DNA of 64,000 nucleotides from Streptomyces sp. NBC_01428 (GTDB lineage: Bacteria; Actinomycetota; Actinomycetes; Streptomycetales; Streptomycetaceae). Where the stretch lies: assembly GCF_036231965.1 (NCBI RefSeq), contig NZ_CP109499.1, positions 8,556,001 through 8,620,000 of the forward strand. The letters run 5' to 3'. The position numbers and the translations under genes are program-made. The notes beneath the pieces were generated by a model. The model saw nothing but the letters and a program-made list of their open reading frames with translations, was not told the origin of the DNA and searched no databases. Shown piece by piece: positions 17,733 to 25,634 of this stretch (positions are counted from its first letter, which is position 1; each line of letters begins with the position of its first letter).

Positions 17733-18152
17733 TCAGGCGGTCGCGAGGGACACCTCGGTCGACTTGATGAGGGCGACCACCGACGAACCGGGCGCCAGCG
17801 ACAGGTCGGTGACCGCGTCCTTGGTGATCGCCGCCGTCAGTTCGCCCCCGTCGACCGTGACCTTGACCGTGGCCATCGCCCCGCCCGTGGCGACATCACT
17901 GACCGTGCCGGGCAGTTGATTGCGGATGGACAGGCCCTCGACAGGACCCGTGGCGATCGCCACCTCGGTCGACTTCATCATGGCGCGCACCGGCGACCCC
18001 TCGGCGAGTCCCAGGTCCTTGACGGCCTCCAGCGTGATCGCCGCCGTGAGGTCCTGGCCTCCGTCCAGGCGCACCTTGACGGTCGCCATGACCTCGCCGG
18101 TGGTGACAGCGGTGACGGTGCCGGGAATCTGGTTGCGGATGCTCAGGCTCAT
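17733..18152 (-). CDS. Di-Mop (TOBE) molybdate-binding protein
   Basis: 139 residues made of two tandem Mop domains, each starting SIRNQ(I/L)PGTV and ending VRAMMKSTEVAIAT or VVALIKSTEVSLAT. Mop proteins store or buffer molybdate or tungstate in the cytosol; the double form is known (ModG type). The gene lies upstream of the sulfite-oxidase-like gene on the same strand, suggesting supply of molybdenum for cofactor assembly. Confidence 0.92.
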   Translation of the reverse strand: MSLSIRNQIPGTVTAVTTGEVMATVKVRLDGGQDLTAAITLEAVKDLGLAEGSPVRAMMKSTEVAIATGPVEGLSIRNQLPGTVSDVATGGAMATVKVTVDGGELTAAITKDAVTDLSLAPGSSVVALIKSTEVSLATA

Positions 18153-18367
18153 GACGAAACGCCTCACAGGTGGAGTCGGGGTGGGGGACAAAAAACTCAT
18201 GGCCGGACTTTGTGCCGGACCCGCGTCCCCAAGCTAGCCCCTCCGGCGGGGGCCGTCGGGACCTGCGTCGCATCCGCCACCTGTGTGTTGCCATGGCCTC
18301 GCACATGAGACGACCCCGCCCGCCTGCCGAGACGGCCGGAGGTGCGGAGCCACGCGGGCCCCACGAA

Positions 18368-18407
18368 GAGGCGGCCGGTCGCTCTCGTGAGACCGACCGG
18401 CCGCCTC
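18368..18407 (-). terminator. Terminator after the MerR-PP2C gene
   Basis: GAGGCGGCCGGTCG (18368-18381) pairs perfectly with 18394-18407; the loop can extend the stem further. It lies 20 nt past the stop codon of the minus-strand gene. Confidence 0.75.
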
Positions 18408-18426
18408 GTCCCTCCCCGGTCCGCCT

Positions 18427-19500
18427 CTACGACTGGCCCTCCACGACGTCGGCGACCACGCAACTGACGTTGTCGGGGCCGCCGAACCCGTTGGCGAGAC
18501 CGACGAGTTCGCGGACCGCCTCGTCGGGATCGGTCACCTCGGTGAGGACCCGGCGCACCTCACCGATCTCCACCACGGTGGACAGCCCGTCGGAACAGAG
18601 CAGATAGCGGTCACCCGGCCGGGCGTCGTGCAGGCGCACGTCGGGCGTGCCGTGGGTCCCGTGACCCAGGGCCCGGAGCAGCAGGGCCCGCTGCGGGTGC
18701 GAGACCGCTTCCTCCGGGGTGATGCGCCCGTCGTCCACCATCGACTGGACCACCGTGTGGTCGTGCGTGATCTGGAACAGCTCGCCGTCGCGCAGGAGAT
18801 GGGCGCGGGAGTCGCCGATGTGGACGAGGGCCAGCTGCGAGCCCGTCCAGAGCATCGCGGTGAGCGTGGTGCCGGACTCCGCGGGGGACGAACCGGTGGC
18901 GCCGGCGACGGCCGACGTGGCCTCCGCGACGGCCTCTTCGAGGACGTTGAGGAGGTCTCCCGCGGCGAAACCCGCGGTTTCGAGGGGCTTGAGGGCCTCG
19001 ACGGCGGCGGCGCCGGCCGTGGCGCCCGCACGGCCGAAGCCGTCGGCGACCGCGAGCAGCCGGGAGCCGGCGTACGCGGTGTCCTGGTTGCTCTCCCGGA
19101 TGAGGCCGGTGTCGGACAGGGCGGCGTAACGGATGCCCAGGGACGGGGTGTCGGCGGACATGGCAGGGTCCTTCCGTGACAGGTGGTCGACGAGGAAGGA
19201 GGCGAGATCGCGCCGGGCCGCGGTGTCGGCCTCGACTTCGGCCCAGTACCGCCGGAGCTCCGGCACCGCCTCTGAGGGCTCCAGCGCGCACACGTGCCGG
19301 ATGCGGGCCAGGGGCATTCCCAGCCGCCGGAGCCACGCGACCAGCCGTGCCAGGTCCAACTGGTCCGGCGCGTAGAGCCGGTAGCCGGTCACCGGGTCGA
19401 CGTGCGCCGGCCGGAGCAGTCCCAGTTCGTCGTAGAGCCGCAGTGCCTTCGGCGAGAGCCGGGACGCCTTCGCGAACGCCCCGATGGTCAGCAACCCCAT
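18427..19500 (-). CDS. MerR regulator fused to PP2C serine/threonine phosphatase
   Basis: 357 residues. Residues 1-~110 are a MerR DNA-binding domain (LLTIGAFAKASRLSPKALRLY, read as IGAFAKASRLSPKALRLY, then DPVTGYRLYAPDQLD). Residues ~120-355 are a PPM/PP2C phosphatase with SNQDTAY, VADGFGRAG, SGTTLTAML, HIGDSRAHLLRDGE, LLCSDGLS and GGPDNVSCVVAD. Metal-binding aspartates are intact, so activity is likely; the usual DGMGG is changed to DGFGR. The fusion couples transcription control with protein dephosphorylation. A MerR-type promoter with 19-bp spacer lies in front (19544-19574), suggesting autoregulation. Cytoplasmic; substrate unknown. Confidence 0.92.
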   Translation of the reverse strand: MGLLTIGAFAKASRLSPKALRLYDELGLLRPAHVDPVTGYRLYAPDQLDLARLVAWLRRLGMPLARIRHVCALEPSEAVPELRRYWAEVEADTAARRDLASFLVDHLSRKDPAMSADTPSLGIRYAALSDTGLIRESNQDTAYAGSRLLAVADGFGRAGATAGAAAVEALKPLETAGFAAGDLLNVLEEAVAEATSAVAGATGSSPAESGTTLTAMLWTGSQLALVHIGDSRAHLLRDGELFQITHDHTVVQSMVDDGRITPEEAVSHPQRALLLRALGHGTHGTPDVRLHDARPGDRYLLCSDGLSTVVEIGEVRRVLTEVTDPDEAVRELVGLANGFGGPDNVSCVVADVVEGQS

Positions 19501-19543
19501 GCTCGTTTCCTCCTCGAACCGGGCACCTCGCCCGGCCTCACCG

Positions 19544-19574
19544 ATGCTGTGGCCTCACCCAAGGTGAAGGTCAA
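19544..19574 (-). promoter_or_regulatory. MerR-type promoter of the MerR-PP2C gene
   Basis: On the minus strand TTGACC (19574-19569) and CAGCAT (19549-19544) are separated by exactly 19 bp, the long spacer typical of MerR-controlled promoters. The spacer holds an imperfect dyad TTCACC-TTG-GGTGAG. The transcript would start about 37 nt before the ATG. Confidence 0.6.
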
Positions 19575-19652
19575 CCACGAGGTCCGCGGCGGGGACAGAC
19601 GCCCCGCGGACGTGGCCGGAAGGACCGGGTCGCGGCCCTTCGACATCATCGG

Positions 19653-20366
19653 TCACGGCTGGTGCAGCCAGATCCGTAGCGGGCCGATCGGTTCGAAGCC
19701 GTGGCGCACGGCCGCCGTCAGGTCCTCCCCGTGCTCGTAGCCGACCACGGGGAGCGCGGGGAACAGGCGGTGGGTCGCGGTGAGCGCGAAGGACCAGGCC
19801 GCGTCGGGGCCGCCCTCGTGGGCGAAGACGTTCGAGACGCCGACCACGTCGTCACCACGGCTCGCCACCGCTCCGGCCACCACCCGGCCGTCGGCGGAGC
19901 GCCCGACGAGGACCGCGGTGGCGGGGTCGTCGAGCAGTTCCGGCCGGAAGAGGCCCTCGTTGCCGTCCCCGTCGTCCCAGGCGAGCGCCCAGGCCCGCAG
20001 GGTGGCGGAGTCGGCCGCGACATCCGGCGCGAGACCCGACACGACGGCCGGTGCGCCCGCCGCACGATGGATCCACCGGGCCTCGAACAGGACCTGGAAC
20101 CCGAACCGGCCGAGATCGAGGTCGGCGAAACTGTCCTTGACGGACGCGCCGGACGTACGGGTGTCGATCCGCGCCACCAGTCCCGCGGGGTCGGCACCGG
20201 GCTCCAGCGTCACCGCGTCGGGGTAGAACAACGGTGTGCGTTCGGGAGCCGTCCAGACACCGGGCGCGAACGCGCTCGTCAGGCCGTGGGACCGGCTCAT
20301 GGCCGCGCACCATTCGGCGTTGTTGCGGGCAGCGGCGCGGACCAGGAACTGCTCGGACGTCGTCAC
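19653..20366 (-). CDS. GNAT-like acetyltransferase (probable)
   Basis: 237 residues. The N-terminal half is not recognised. The C-terminal half reads like a GNAT fold: VLVGRSADGRVVAGAVASR, GVSNVFA, then VVGYEHGEDLTAAVRHGFEPIG at the acetyl-CoA end (read as YEHGEDLTAAVRHGFEPIG). The classical acetyl-CoA loop is not clear, so activity is uncertain. The gene diverges from an SDR gene across 198 bp with no recognisable site. Confidence 0.6.
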   Translation of the reverse strand: MTTSEQFLVRAAARNNAEWCAAMSRSHGLTSAFAPGVWTAPERTPLFYPDAVTLEPGADPAGLVARIDTRTSGASVKDSFADLDLGRFGFQVLFEARWIHRAAGAPAVVSGLAPDVAADSATLRAWALAWDDGDGNEGLFRPELLDDPATAVLVGRSADGRVVAGAVASRGDDVVGVSNVFAHEGGPDAAWSFALTATHRLFPALPVVGYEHGEDLTAAVRHGFEPIGPLRIWLHQP

Positions 20367-20564
20367 AAGTGCCGATCATGGTCGTCGCCGGGCTGCCCGT
20401 CGAGGGGATTTCGCCGTTCTCCCGGACGCTGCTCCCGAACGACGGCGCAGGCCGCACGCAGGAGTGCCGAAGTTGCCTTCGAGCCCACTCGAAGGTGTTG
20501 GCTGGTGCGAGAAACACCGTGACGCGATGATCGTACGGGGACGTCTTTCCTTGAGGAGCACACC

Positions 20565-21389
20565 ATGACGCAGAAGATCTGGTTCATCACCGGTGCCTCA
20601 CGCGGTTTCGGCAGGGAGTGGGCCATCGCCGCGCTGGAACGCGGAGACTCGGTGGCCGCGACGGCGCGCGACCTGTCCACGCTGGGCGATCTTCGCGAGA
20701 AGTACGGAGAACGGCTACTGCCCCTGCGACTCGACGTCACGGACCGTGACGCCGACTTCGCCGCGGTCCAGCAGGCGCACGAGCGGTTCGGGCGCCTGGA
20801 CGTGGTGGTCAACAACGCCGGCTACGGCCACTTCGGACTGATCGAGGAGCTCACCGAGGCGGAGGCCCGCGCGCAGCTGGAGACCAACCTGTTCGGCGCC
20901 CTGTGGGTCTCCCAGGCCGCCCTGCCGATCCTGCGCGAGCAGGGCAGCGGACACATCCTTCAGGTCTCCTCCATCGGAGGCATCAGTGCCTTCCCGCTGG
21001 TCGGCATCTACCACGCGTCGAAGTGGGCGCTCGAAGGCATGAGCCAGGCGCTGGCACAGGAAGTGGCGCCGTTCGGGATCAAGGTCACGCTGATCGAGCC
21101 CGGCGGGTTCGCCACGGACTGGGCGGGCTCCTCGTCGAGCACGTCCGAGCCGCTGCCCGCGTACGCCGACTTCCACAAGGAGGTGCAGGAGCAGCGGCGC
21201 AAGAGGGTCGGCACGCCGGGCGATCCGACCGCGTCCGCCTCGGCCGTCCTGGAGATCGTGGACGCCGACGAGCCGCCGCTGCGCTGCTTCTTCGGCTCGG
21301 CACCGCTGGGCATCGCCAAGGCCGACTACGAGCAGCGTCTCGCCGGGTGGGAGAAGTGGCAGCCGGTGGCGGAGCTGGCGCAGGGCTGA
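20565..21389 (+). CDS. Short-chain dehydrogenase/reductase (SDR)
   Basis: 274 residues, classical SDR: cofactor motif TGASRGFG, NNAG, catalytic Ser in SSIGG and Tyr-x3-Lys in YHASK, then PGGFATDWAG. The Arg in TARDLS suggests NADP preference. A good GAGGA ribosome site precedes ATG 20565. Substrate unknown. It ends at a strong bidirectional terminator shared with the PRC-barrel gene. Confidence 0.93.
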   Translation: MTQKIWFITGASRGFGREWAIAALERGDSVAATARDLSTLGDLREKYGERLLPLRLDVTDRDADFAAVQQAHERFGRLDVVVNNAGYGHFGLIEELTEAEARAQLETNLFGALWVSQAALPILREQGSGHILQVSSIGGISAFPLVGIYHASKWALEGMSQALAQEVAPFGIKVTLIEPGGFATDWAGSSSSTSEPLPAYADFHKEVQEQRRKRVGTPGDPTASASAVLEIVDADEPPLRCFFGSAPLGIAKADYEQRLAGWEKWQPVAELAQG

Positions 21390-21459
21390 GCGTGCGGGGA
21401 ACGCCGCCGCGCAGGCCGTACCGGCGTTCCCTCCCCACGGACGTGGGCCCGCACAGGAA

Positions 21460-21498
21460 GAAGGGGGCCGACCGGAGTGACTCCGGTCGGCCCCCTTC
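21460..21498. terminator. Bidirectional terminator between SDR and PRC-barrel genes
   Basis: A 19-bp perfect hairpin: 21460-21478 (starting GAAGGGGGCC) pairs with 21480-21498. It lies between two convergent stop codons (21389 and 21517) and can serve both. Confidence 0.88.
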
Positions 21499-21516
21499 CG
21501 GGACGGCGCTGTGCGG

Positions 21517-21867
21517 TCAGGCGCGGTGGGTCTGGTAGTACTCGCCGACCTGCTCGTGATAGCCGGAGTCGCCGACGTGCTTGTCCTTGTCGAACTCCGG
21601 AGAGTTCTTGATCTGGTCCTTGGTGAGCGCGACGAAGATCTTCCGCTCGGCCTGGTCGACCGTCTGGACGGTGCCGGCCGGAAGCAGCACGTGCTTGCCG
21701 AAGATCCACACGCCGGTGTCGACGACGAGGTACGAAGAGTTGACGTCGTCCGAGTGCTTGTCGACCTTCCCGATGCTGCCGTCGGTCGCCTCGACCTTGA
21801 ATCCGATCAGGTCGGTGCCCGCGGTGTAACCGGTGGTCGGCTGGTAGCCCCAGATGTTGTCACTCAT
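21517..21867 (-). CDS. PRC-barrel domain protein
   Basis: 116 residues with a PRC beta-barrel: GFKVEATDGSIGKVDKHSDD, YLVVDTGVWIFGKHVLLPAG, then VDQAERKIFVALTKDQIKNS. These small barrels are widespread in Streptomyces, often linked with stress and CsbD-like genes. It diverges from csbD. ATG 21867 follows a GAGGGAG ribosome site. Confidence 0.9.
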   Translation of the reverse strand: MSDNIWGYQPTTGYTAGTDLIGFKVEATDGSIGKVDKHSDDVNSSYLVVDTGVWIFGKHVLLPAGTVQTVDQAERKIFVALTKDQIKNSPEFDKDKHVGDSGYHEQVGEYYQTHRA

Positions 21868-22171
21868 AAAACGGCTCCCTCATCAGAATTCCTCGACACT
21901 CCGCAAGAAGAAACAACGGAGTCGTACAAGCGTCAACGCAAGTCGATGACGTTTCCTCGGAGCGTCGAGTGCCCGGGGTCCCGGACTCCACACACGCGCT
22001 TCGAGAATTTCGACATCTCCTCCTGAACGTCGACCGAAGGACCGCACCCGTCGACCGTTCCAGCAGGTCAGGTGACATGTCGAATCGATCTCCACTCCCC
22101 GATCTTCTTTATCCACCTCCTATGGAACGCGATGTGACGAAGATTGCATTCGCCATCTTCGCCGGTTCCGT

Positions 22172-22195
22172 GTTTGAGGACCCGCTGCCGGGTGA
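22172..22195 (+). promoter_or_regulatory. Candidate general-stress (SigB/SigH-type) promoter of csbD
   Basis: GTTT (22172-22175), 14 bp, then GGGTGA (22190-22195), close to the Streptomyces SigB consensus GNNT-N14-16-GGGTAC/T. It is 40 bp before the CsbD start. The rest of the 368-bp gap (21868-22235) is AT-richer than its surroundings and shows no gene. Confidence 0.45.
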
Positions 22196-22235
22196 CCCAG
22201 CAGAGGAATCAATTCGCGAGAAGGACAGGGTGTGA

Positions 22236-22424
22236 GTGGTTGTGGCTGCGGACGAGAAGGCTCAGGCCAAGGGCGAGCAGGCCAAGGGCAAGGCCAAGAA
22301 GGTCGTCGGCGGTGCGGTGGGCAACGAGTCCCTGAAGGCGGAGGGGCGCGCCGAGGAGTCCAAGGGCGACCTGCGCTCGGCCAAGGAGAAGGCCAAGGAC
22401 GCCGTCAAGCCCAAGTCCAAGTAG
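22236..22424 (+). CDS. CsbD-family stress protein
   Basis: 62 residues, hydrophilic and Lys/Ala/Glu-rich, with the CsbD pattern KGEQAKGKAKKVVGGAVGNE then LKAEGRAEESKGDLRSAKEK. CsbD is a SigB-dependent general-stress protein of unknown biochemistry. GTG 22236 with AAGGA upstream is preferred; GTG 22242 is possible. A SigB-like promoter and its own terminator make it a single-gene unit. Confidence 0.9.
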   Translation: MVVAADEKAQAKGEQAKGKAKKVVGGAVGNESLKAEGRAEESKGDLRSAKEKAKDAVKPKSK

Positions 22425-22452
22425 GGCCGACGCGAGCAGTTCCGCTCGACGG

Positions 22453-22489
22453 ATCCCGGTAGCCGCATCCTCATGGGCTGCCGGGATCT
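22453..22489 (+). terminator. Terminator after csbD
   Basis: GATCCCGG-T-AGCC (22453-22465) pairs with GGCT-G-CCGGGATC (22477-22489) with one wobble, 28 nt after the CsbD stop. Confidence 0.75.
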
Positions 22490-22518
22490 TCGCTGCCGCG
22501 GCCCGCTACGGTTCGCCC

Positions 22519-23544
22519 GTGAGCGACGACGTGAGCGACGACGTGGACATGAACGGGGCGCGGTGGGAGTCGGCGCATCGGGCCGCGTACGGCTGCGGTG
22601 CCTGGGAACGTGCGCGACTTCAGGCGGACGTGCTGGTCGCCTGGCACACCGAGCGCACTGCCGGCTTCGGCGCGCCGGTGCCCGATCGGCCGCTGGTGCG
22701 AACGGCCCCACGAGTGAAGTGGCCGTGGGGGAGCGGCAGCGACGAGAACACGACGGGCCTGGTGCTGTGGAGGCTCGCCCACGAGACCGGCGTGCTGGTC
22801 GACCAGGTCCTGCTGACCGACGCCGTACGGTACTGCGAGGAACCGGGAGTCGTGCCGTCGGCCGCGGGCCCCTTGCCCGACCAGGCGCGTCGCGGCGGGA
22901 TCGCCGTCGGCAGTCCCGAATCGGTGGCGGCGATCGGCCGGATCCTGCGGGCCCACGTCGCGGACGGATCGGCGCAGTCCCCTCCCCGCACGGCCGGGCG
23001 GATGTCGGTCGGTGGACGCGTCCGGGAACTGCGGGCGATGCCGGACTGGGACGGCGGTGACTGGCCGGCGGCGCTGGCCCTGGCGCGGCGGGCCATGCGG
23101 CGGGCGGACGACCTGCGCGATCAGGGCACGTGGCAGCCGACAGCGCGGGAACGGGCGATCGCGGGGCGAATCCGCCTGGACCGTGAACCGGCGGCCGAGA
23201 CAGCCCTGTCGAGGCCCCCGGCGCCCGACTGGCCCGCCCGGGCACGTCGCTTGCTCCACCTCGCCCTCGCGCTGTCCACCGCCGCGGACTCGCTGCCGGG
23301 CGAGGACGGGTCCACCCCGAGCCCGCTGGCGACGGCGCTGTCGGCCACGGCCGCCGCGTTCGCCCTGCTGCGGGCCGGCACCGAGGAGATCGAGCACCTG
23401 TGGGCGGCTGAGCCGCGGGTGCCCGCGGATCCGGGCACCTGGGAGCTCTGTCACGTACCGGCGGCGCTGCGCACCCAGATCGAGGAGACGGAACATCTCG
23501 TACGGGCGGCCGAGGCCTTCCTGTGGGTGCTCGCGTGCGGCTGA
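22519..23544 (+). CDS. Uncharacterised helical protein
   Basis: 341 residues from GTG 22519; not recognised. It has a Trp-rich N-terminal part (WESAHRAAYGCGAWERARL), a middle with conserved-looking WRLAHETGVLVDQVLLTDAVR broken as RLAHETGVLVDQV, and a long Ala/Leu-rich helical C-terminus ending VRAAEAFLWVLACG. No signal peptide or membrane helix. Codon use matches neighbours (GC-rich third positions), supporting a real gene. Weakness: no clear ribosome site. Confidence 0.65.
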   Translation: MSDDVSDDVDMNGARWESAHRAAYGCGAWERARLQADVLVAWHTERTAGFGAPVPDRPLVRTAPRVKWPWGSGSDENTTGLVLWRLAHETGVLVDQVLLTDAVRYCEEPGVVPSAAGPLPDQARRGGIAVGSPESVAAIGRILRAHVADGSAQSPPRTAGRMSVGGRVRELRAMPDWDGGDWPAALALARRAMRRADDLRDQGTWQPTARERAIAGRIRLDREPAAETALSRPPAPDWPARARRLLHLALALSTAADSLPGEDGSTPSPLATALSATAAAFALLRAGTEEIEHLWAAEPRVPADPGTWELCHVPAALRTQIEETEHLVRAAEAFLWVLACG

Positions 23545-23632
23545 CCGCCGCGCATGCGGGAGGGCCGGCACGAGGCGCTCCGCGCCACAGTGGACCGGGG
23601 CTCGCGCGCACGCCCCGACCGGTGCGCGGATC

Positions 23633-24349
23633 TCAGTAGAAGTCGTCCCGTCGTTCGGCGGGATGGGTGGCGTCACGCCGCTGCTGCTGGAGCCGGGCGG
23701 CCGTGGTCGCCGAGACCTCCCGCAGGTGTGCCTGACTCTGCAGCGTCATCATCGACCCGAGCGCGTGCCGTCCGGTCAGCGGATTGTCCACGCAGGCCCG
23801 GTAGAGCGCGGTGGCGCGTTCGGAGTCCTGGTACAGGGTGCGGTAGATCTCGGCGGCTCGGTACTGGCCGTAGGGGTGACCGCGTGCGGCGGCGGCGAGG
23901 AACTGCTCCAGGGCGTGCTCGGCCGGTGTCCCGGTCACCGGCAACAGGCGTTCGAGATACAGGTCGCCGAGGGCGAGCATGGCCTCGGGCTCACCCGACC
24001 GCGCCGCGGCCCGAAACCAGCGGCCCGCCTCGTCGTACGACTGCCCGATGCCGGCCTCGGGACAACCGCGCTGGTGGAGGCAGGCGAGGTAGTAGGCGGC
24101 GCGGGGCGAACCGCTGCTCCGCCGCAGGTGTGGCACGGCGCTCGCGAAGCGCCCCTGCACGTAGTCGATGTGCCCCAGGAGTTCGACCGCGGCCTCGTGG
24201 CCGACGTCGGCCGCCGCTCCCAGGAAGTGCGTCGCGGCGTTCCGGTACCGGTCGTCGTGCCAGCAGCGGAGGCCGATCCGATAGTACTCCTCCGCGGTGG
24301 TCGGCTCGCGTCCGTCCACGGTGAAGTTGTTCCCCTGCCACAGCACCAT
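23633..24349 (-). CDS. Sel1/TPR-like repeat protein
   Basis: 238 residues from ATG 24349. Repeats of about 36 residues with Sel1/TPR spacing are seen: AATHFLGAAADVGHEAAVEL, AAYYLACLHQRG, AGRWFRAAARSGEPEAMLAL, ALEQFLAAAARGHPYGQYRA. These solenoids mediate protein contacts. No catalytic domain. An upstream in-frame start at 24415 would add an Arg/Gly-rich stretch unlike the fold. Confidence 0.8.
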   Translation of the reverse strand: MVLWQGNNFTVDGREPTTAEEYYRIGLRCWHDDRYRNAATHFLGAAADVGHEAAVELLGHIDYVQGRFASAVPHLRRSSGSPRAAYYLACLHQRGCPEAGIGQSYDEAGRWFRAAARSGEPEAMLALGDLYLERLLPVTGTPAEHALEQFLAAAARGHPYGQYRAAEIYRTLYQDSERATALYRACVDNPLTGRHALGSMMTLQSQAHLREVSATTAARLQQQRRDATHPAERRDDFY

Positions 24350-24541
24350 GCCGCCGCCCCCTCGTCTCACGGTGTACCGCGGCGGTCGCCCGGCGAGCCA
24401 TGAGCACGCGGTCATTGTGCCGCAGCCTCGTCCGGTGGAGGGCGCGCGGACCAGGAGAGACTTTCTTGTGCGACGCGGGGGAACGGGTGGACGGGCTCGG
24501 GTGGCGCGGGGTGGGCGGCTGGCTTACAGTATGATTGATCT

Positions 24542-24690
24542 TGAGCGGGCCGGCGGAAGTCGCCCCGGCTCACGATGCGTTGGTGGTCCAAGGAAAGACG
24601 TCCCGCTTCCTGCGGGGAGATGCAGGTGCAAGGCCTGCCCGGCGCTCTGTGAAGACCCCGTTCCGCCTGTGCGGGACGGGGTCTCTTTTT
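24542..24690 (+). ncRNA. Candidate free-standing small RNA
   Basis: A TATGAT -10 element (24530-24535) would start a transcript near 24542. It runs ~149 nt through three hairpins (GAGC...GGCTC at 24543-24571; CCCGC-TTCCT-GCGGG; GCAGG-TGCAAGG-CCTGC) and ends in an intrinsic terminator with a real U-tract, rare in this DNA. No open frame of note and no plus-strand gene follows for almost 1 kb, so it is not a leader. It does not match tRNA, SRP, tmRNA, 6C or riboswitch patterns I know. Confidence 0.55.
24653..24690 (+). terminator. Intrinsic terminator with U-tract (ends the small RNA)
   Basis: AGACCCCGTTCCGC (24653-24666), loop CTGT, then GCGGGACGGGGTCT (24671-24684) and CTTTTT. One G-U wobble in a 14-bp stem. 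Confidence 0.88.
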
Positions 24691-24724
24691 GTTCCGGGGA
24701 GTGCGACCGGAACGGGCGTCCGCG

Positions 24725-25327
24725 TCAGACCCGTGTCTCCTGCGGAACCTTCGCGTGGCGCAGGCACGAGGCCACGACCACGAACGGCCACAGGGACTGA
24801 ACACCTGTCACGAAGCGCTCGGCGATGCCGAGGTCCCCGTGGCGCTGGGTCTCGACGAGGAACCATGCCGCTCCGGCCACCATGACCGCCGTGGCCGTGA
24901 TCGACGGGACGCGTCTGAGGGCCCAGGGCGCGGATTCCCTGCCGTCCGCGGACAGGACGGGCCACAGCGCCAGGAGCGCGAACCCGATGGCGGCCGCCGT
25001 GCCGTGGCGCAGCGAACCCCCGCTGATCGGGGCGGGGAGCAGGGCCAGCACCAGCGCCGTGACTCCGCCGCCGGCCAACGCCAGCCGGCCGGGTACGGCC
25101 ACCGACCGCAGTCCCCAGGCGGTCAGGAGATGGCAGATGCCCAGCGCGAGCAGCGCGCCGGTCATCACCCAGAAGCCCGACTCGCCGTAAGCCGCGAGGA
25201 CGCTGATCGTCTGCGTGACCGGGTCGTAGGCGGGCCCCACCAGATGGGCCCCGAGGACCCAGCCCGCGGTGAACAGAACGGGGGCACACCCCGACGAGAG
25301 AAGAACCCATCTCGGTACATTCGACAC
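24725..25327 (-). CDS. DUF998 membrane protein
   Basis: About 200 residues with six membrane helices and the DUF998 opening GWVLGAHLVGPAYDPVTQTI, read as HLVGPAYDPVTQTISVLAAYG. Function of the family is unknown. The start is uncertain: GTG 25327 fits the usual family length, while the frame is open to 25489 through Pro/Arg-rich sequence unlike the family. An AT-rich TATATC stretch just upstream of 25327 supports the shorter form. Confidence 0.8.
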   Translation of the reverse strand: MSNVPRWVLLSSGCAPVLFTAGWVLGAHLVGPAYDPVTQTISVLAAYGESGFWVMTGALLALGICHLLTAWGLRSVAVPGRLALAGGGVTALVLALLPAPISGGSLRHGTAAAIGFALLALWPVLSADGRESAPWALRRVPSITATAVMVAGAAWFLVETQRHGDLGIAERFVTGVQSLWPFVVVASCLRHAKVPQETRV

Positions 25328-25550
25328 CGATCCAAGATATAAGGCGCAAACCACCCAAAGCGCTTTGGCGGGTTTCGGTGTCGCGGCTGCCTGCCGAGGG
25401 GTGGCCGGTGCGTCGTGGTCGACGGCTCCGCCCACGGAGGGCGTGTGCTGTGGGCGCGCGCGGCGGGGAGGGCGGGCTCCGTCGCCCACCGACCTGTCCG
25501 GACAAGTGGGCGCACGTCTTCACCTCCCGCTGGAGAATTCGACGTGTACT

Positions 25551-25575
25551 GGTCACCTGTTCTTGGTCAATCGAC
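25551..25575 (+). promoter_or_regulatory. Possible PHO-box-like repeats before the alkaline phosphatase
   Basis: GGTCACCTGTT (25551-25561) and TGGTCAATCG (25564-25573) resemble PhoP direct-repeat units, but the spacing is off from the usual 11 bp. Position, ~70 bp before the phosphatase start, is apt. The rest of the 25328-25634 gap shows no gene. Confidence 0.3.
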
Positions 25576-25634
25576 CCCCATGGAAACCTATGTTCGCGGT
25601 CAAGCAATGGGCAAAAACAGTAACGGAGGACGTT

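Noticed and set aside
16195-18152. A molybdenum-cofactor operon including the immunity-like gene
   Set aside because: Only the sulfite-oxidase-like and Mop genes suggest molybdenum; they are 235 bp apart and no cofactor biosynthesis gene is present.
24542-24690. tRNA, SRP RNA or 6C RNA at this site
   Set aside because: The GCAGG-TGCAAGG-CCTGC arm resembles a T-arm, but there is no acceptor stem, the other loop has 5 nt, and no GGTTCRA. SRP tetraloop motif and runs of C in loops are also absent.
25551-25575. A firm PHO box
   Set aside because: Repeat spacing (13 bp) is not the usual 11 bp, so it is kept only as a weak candidate.
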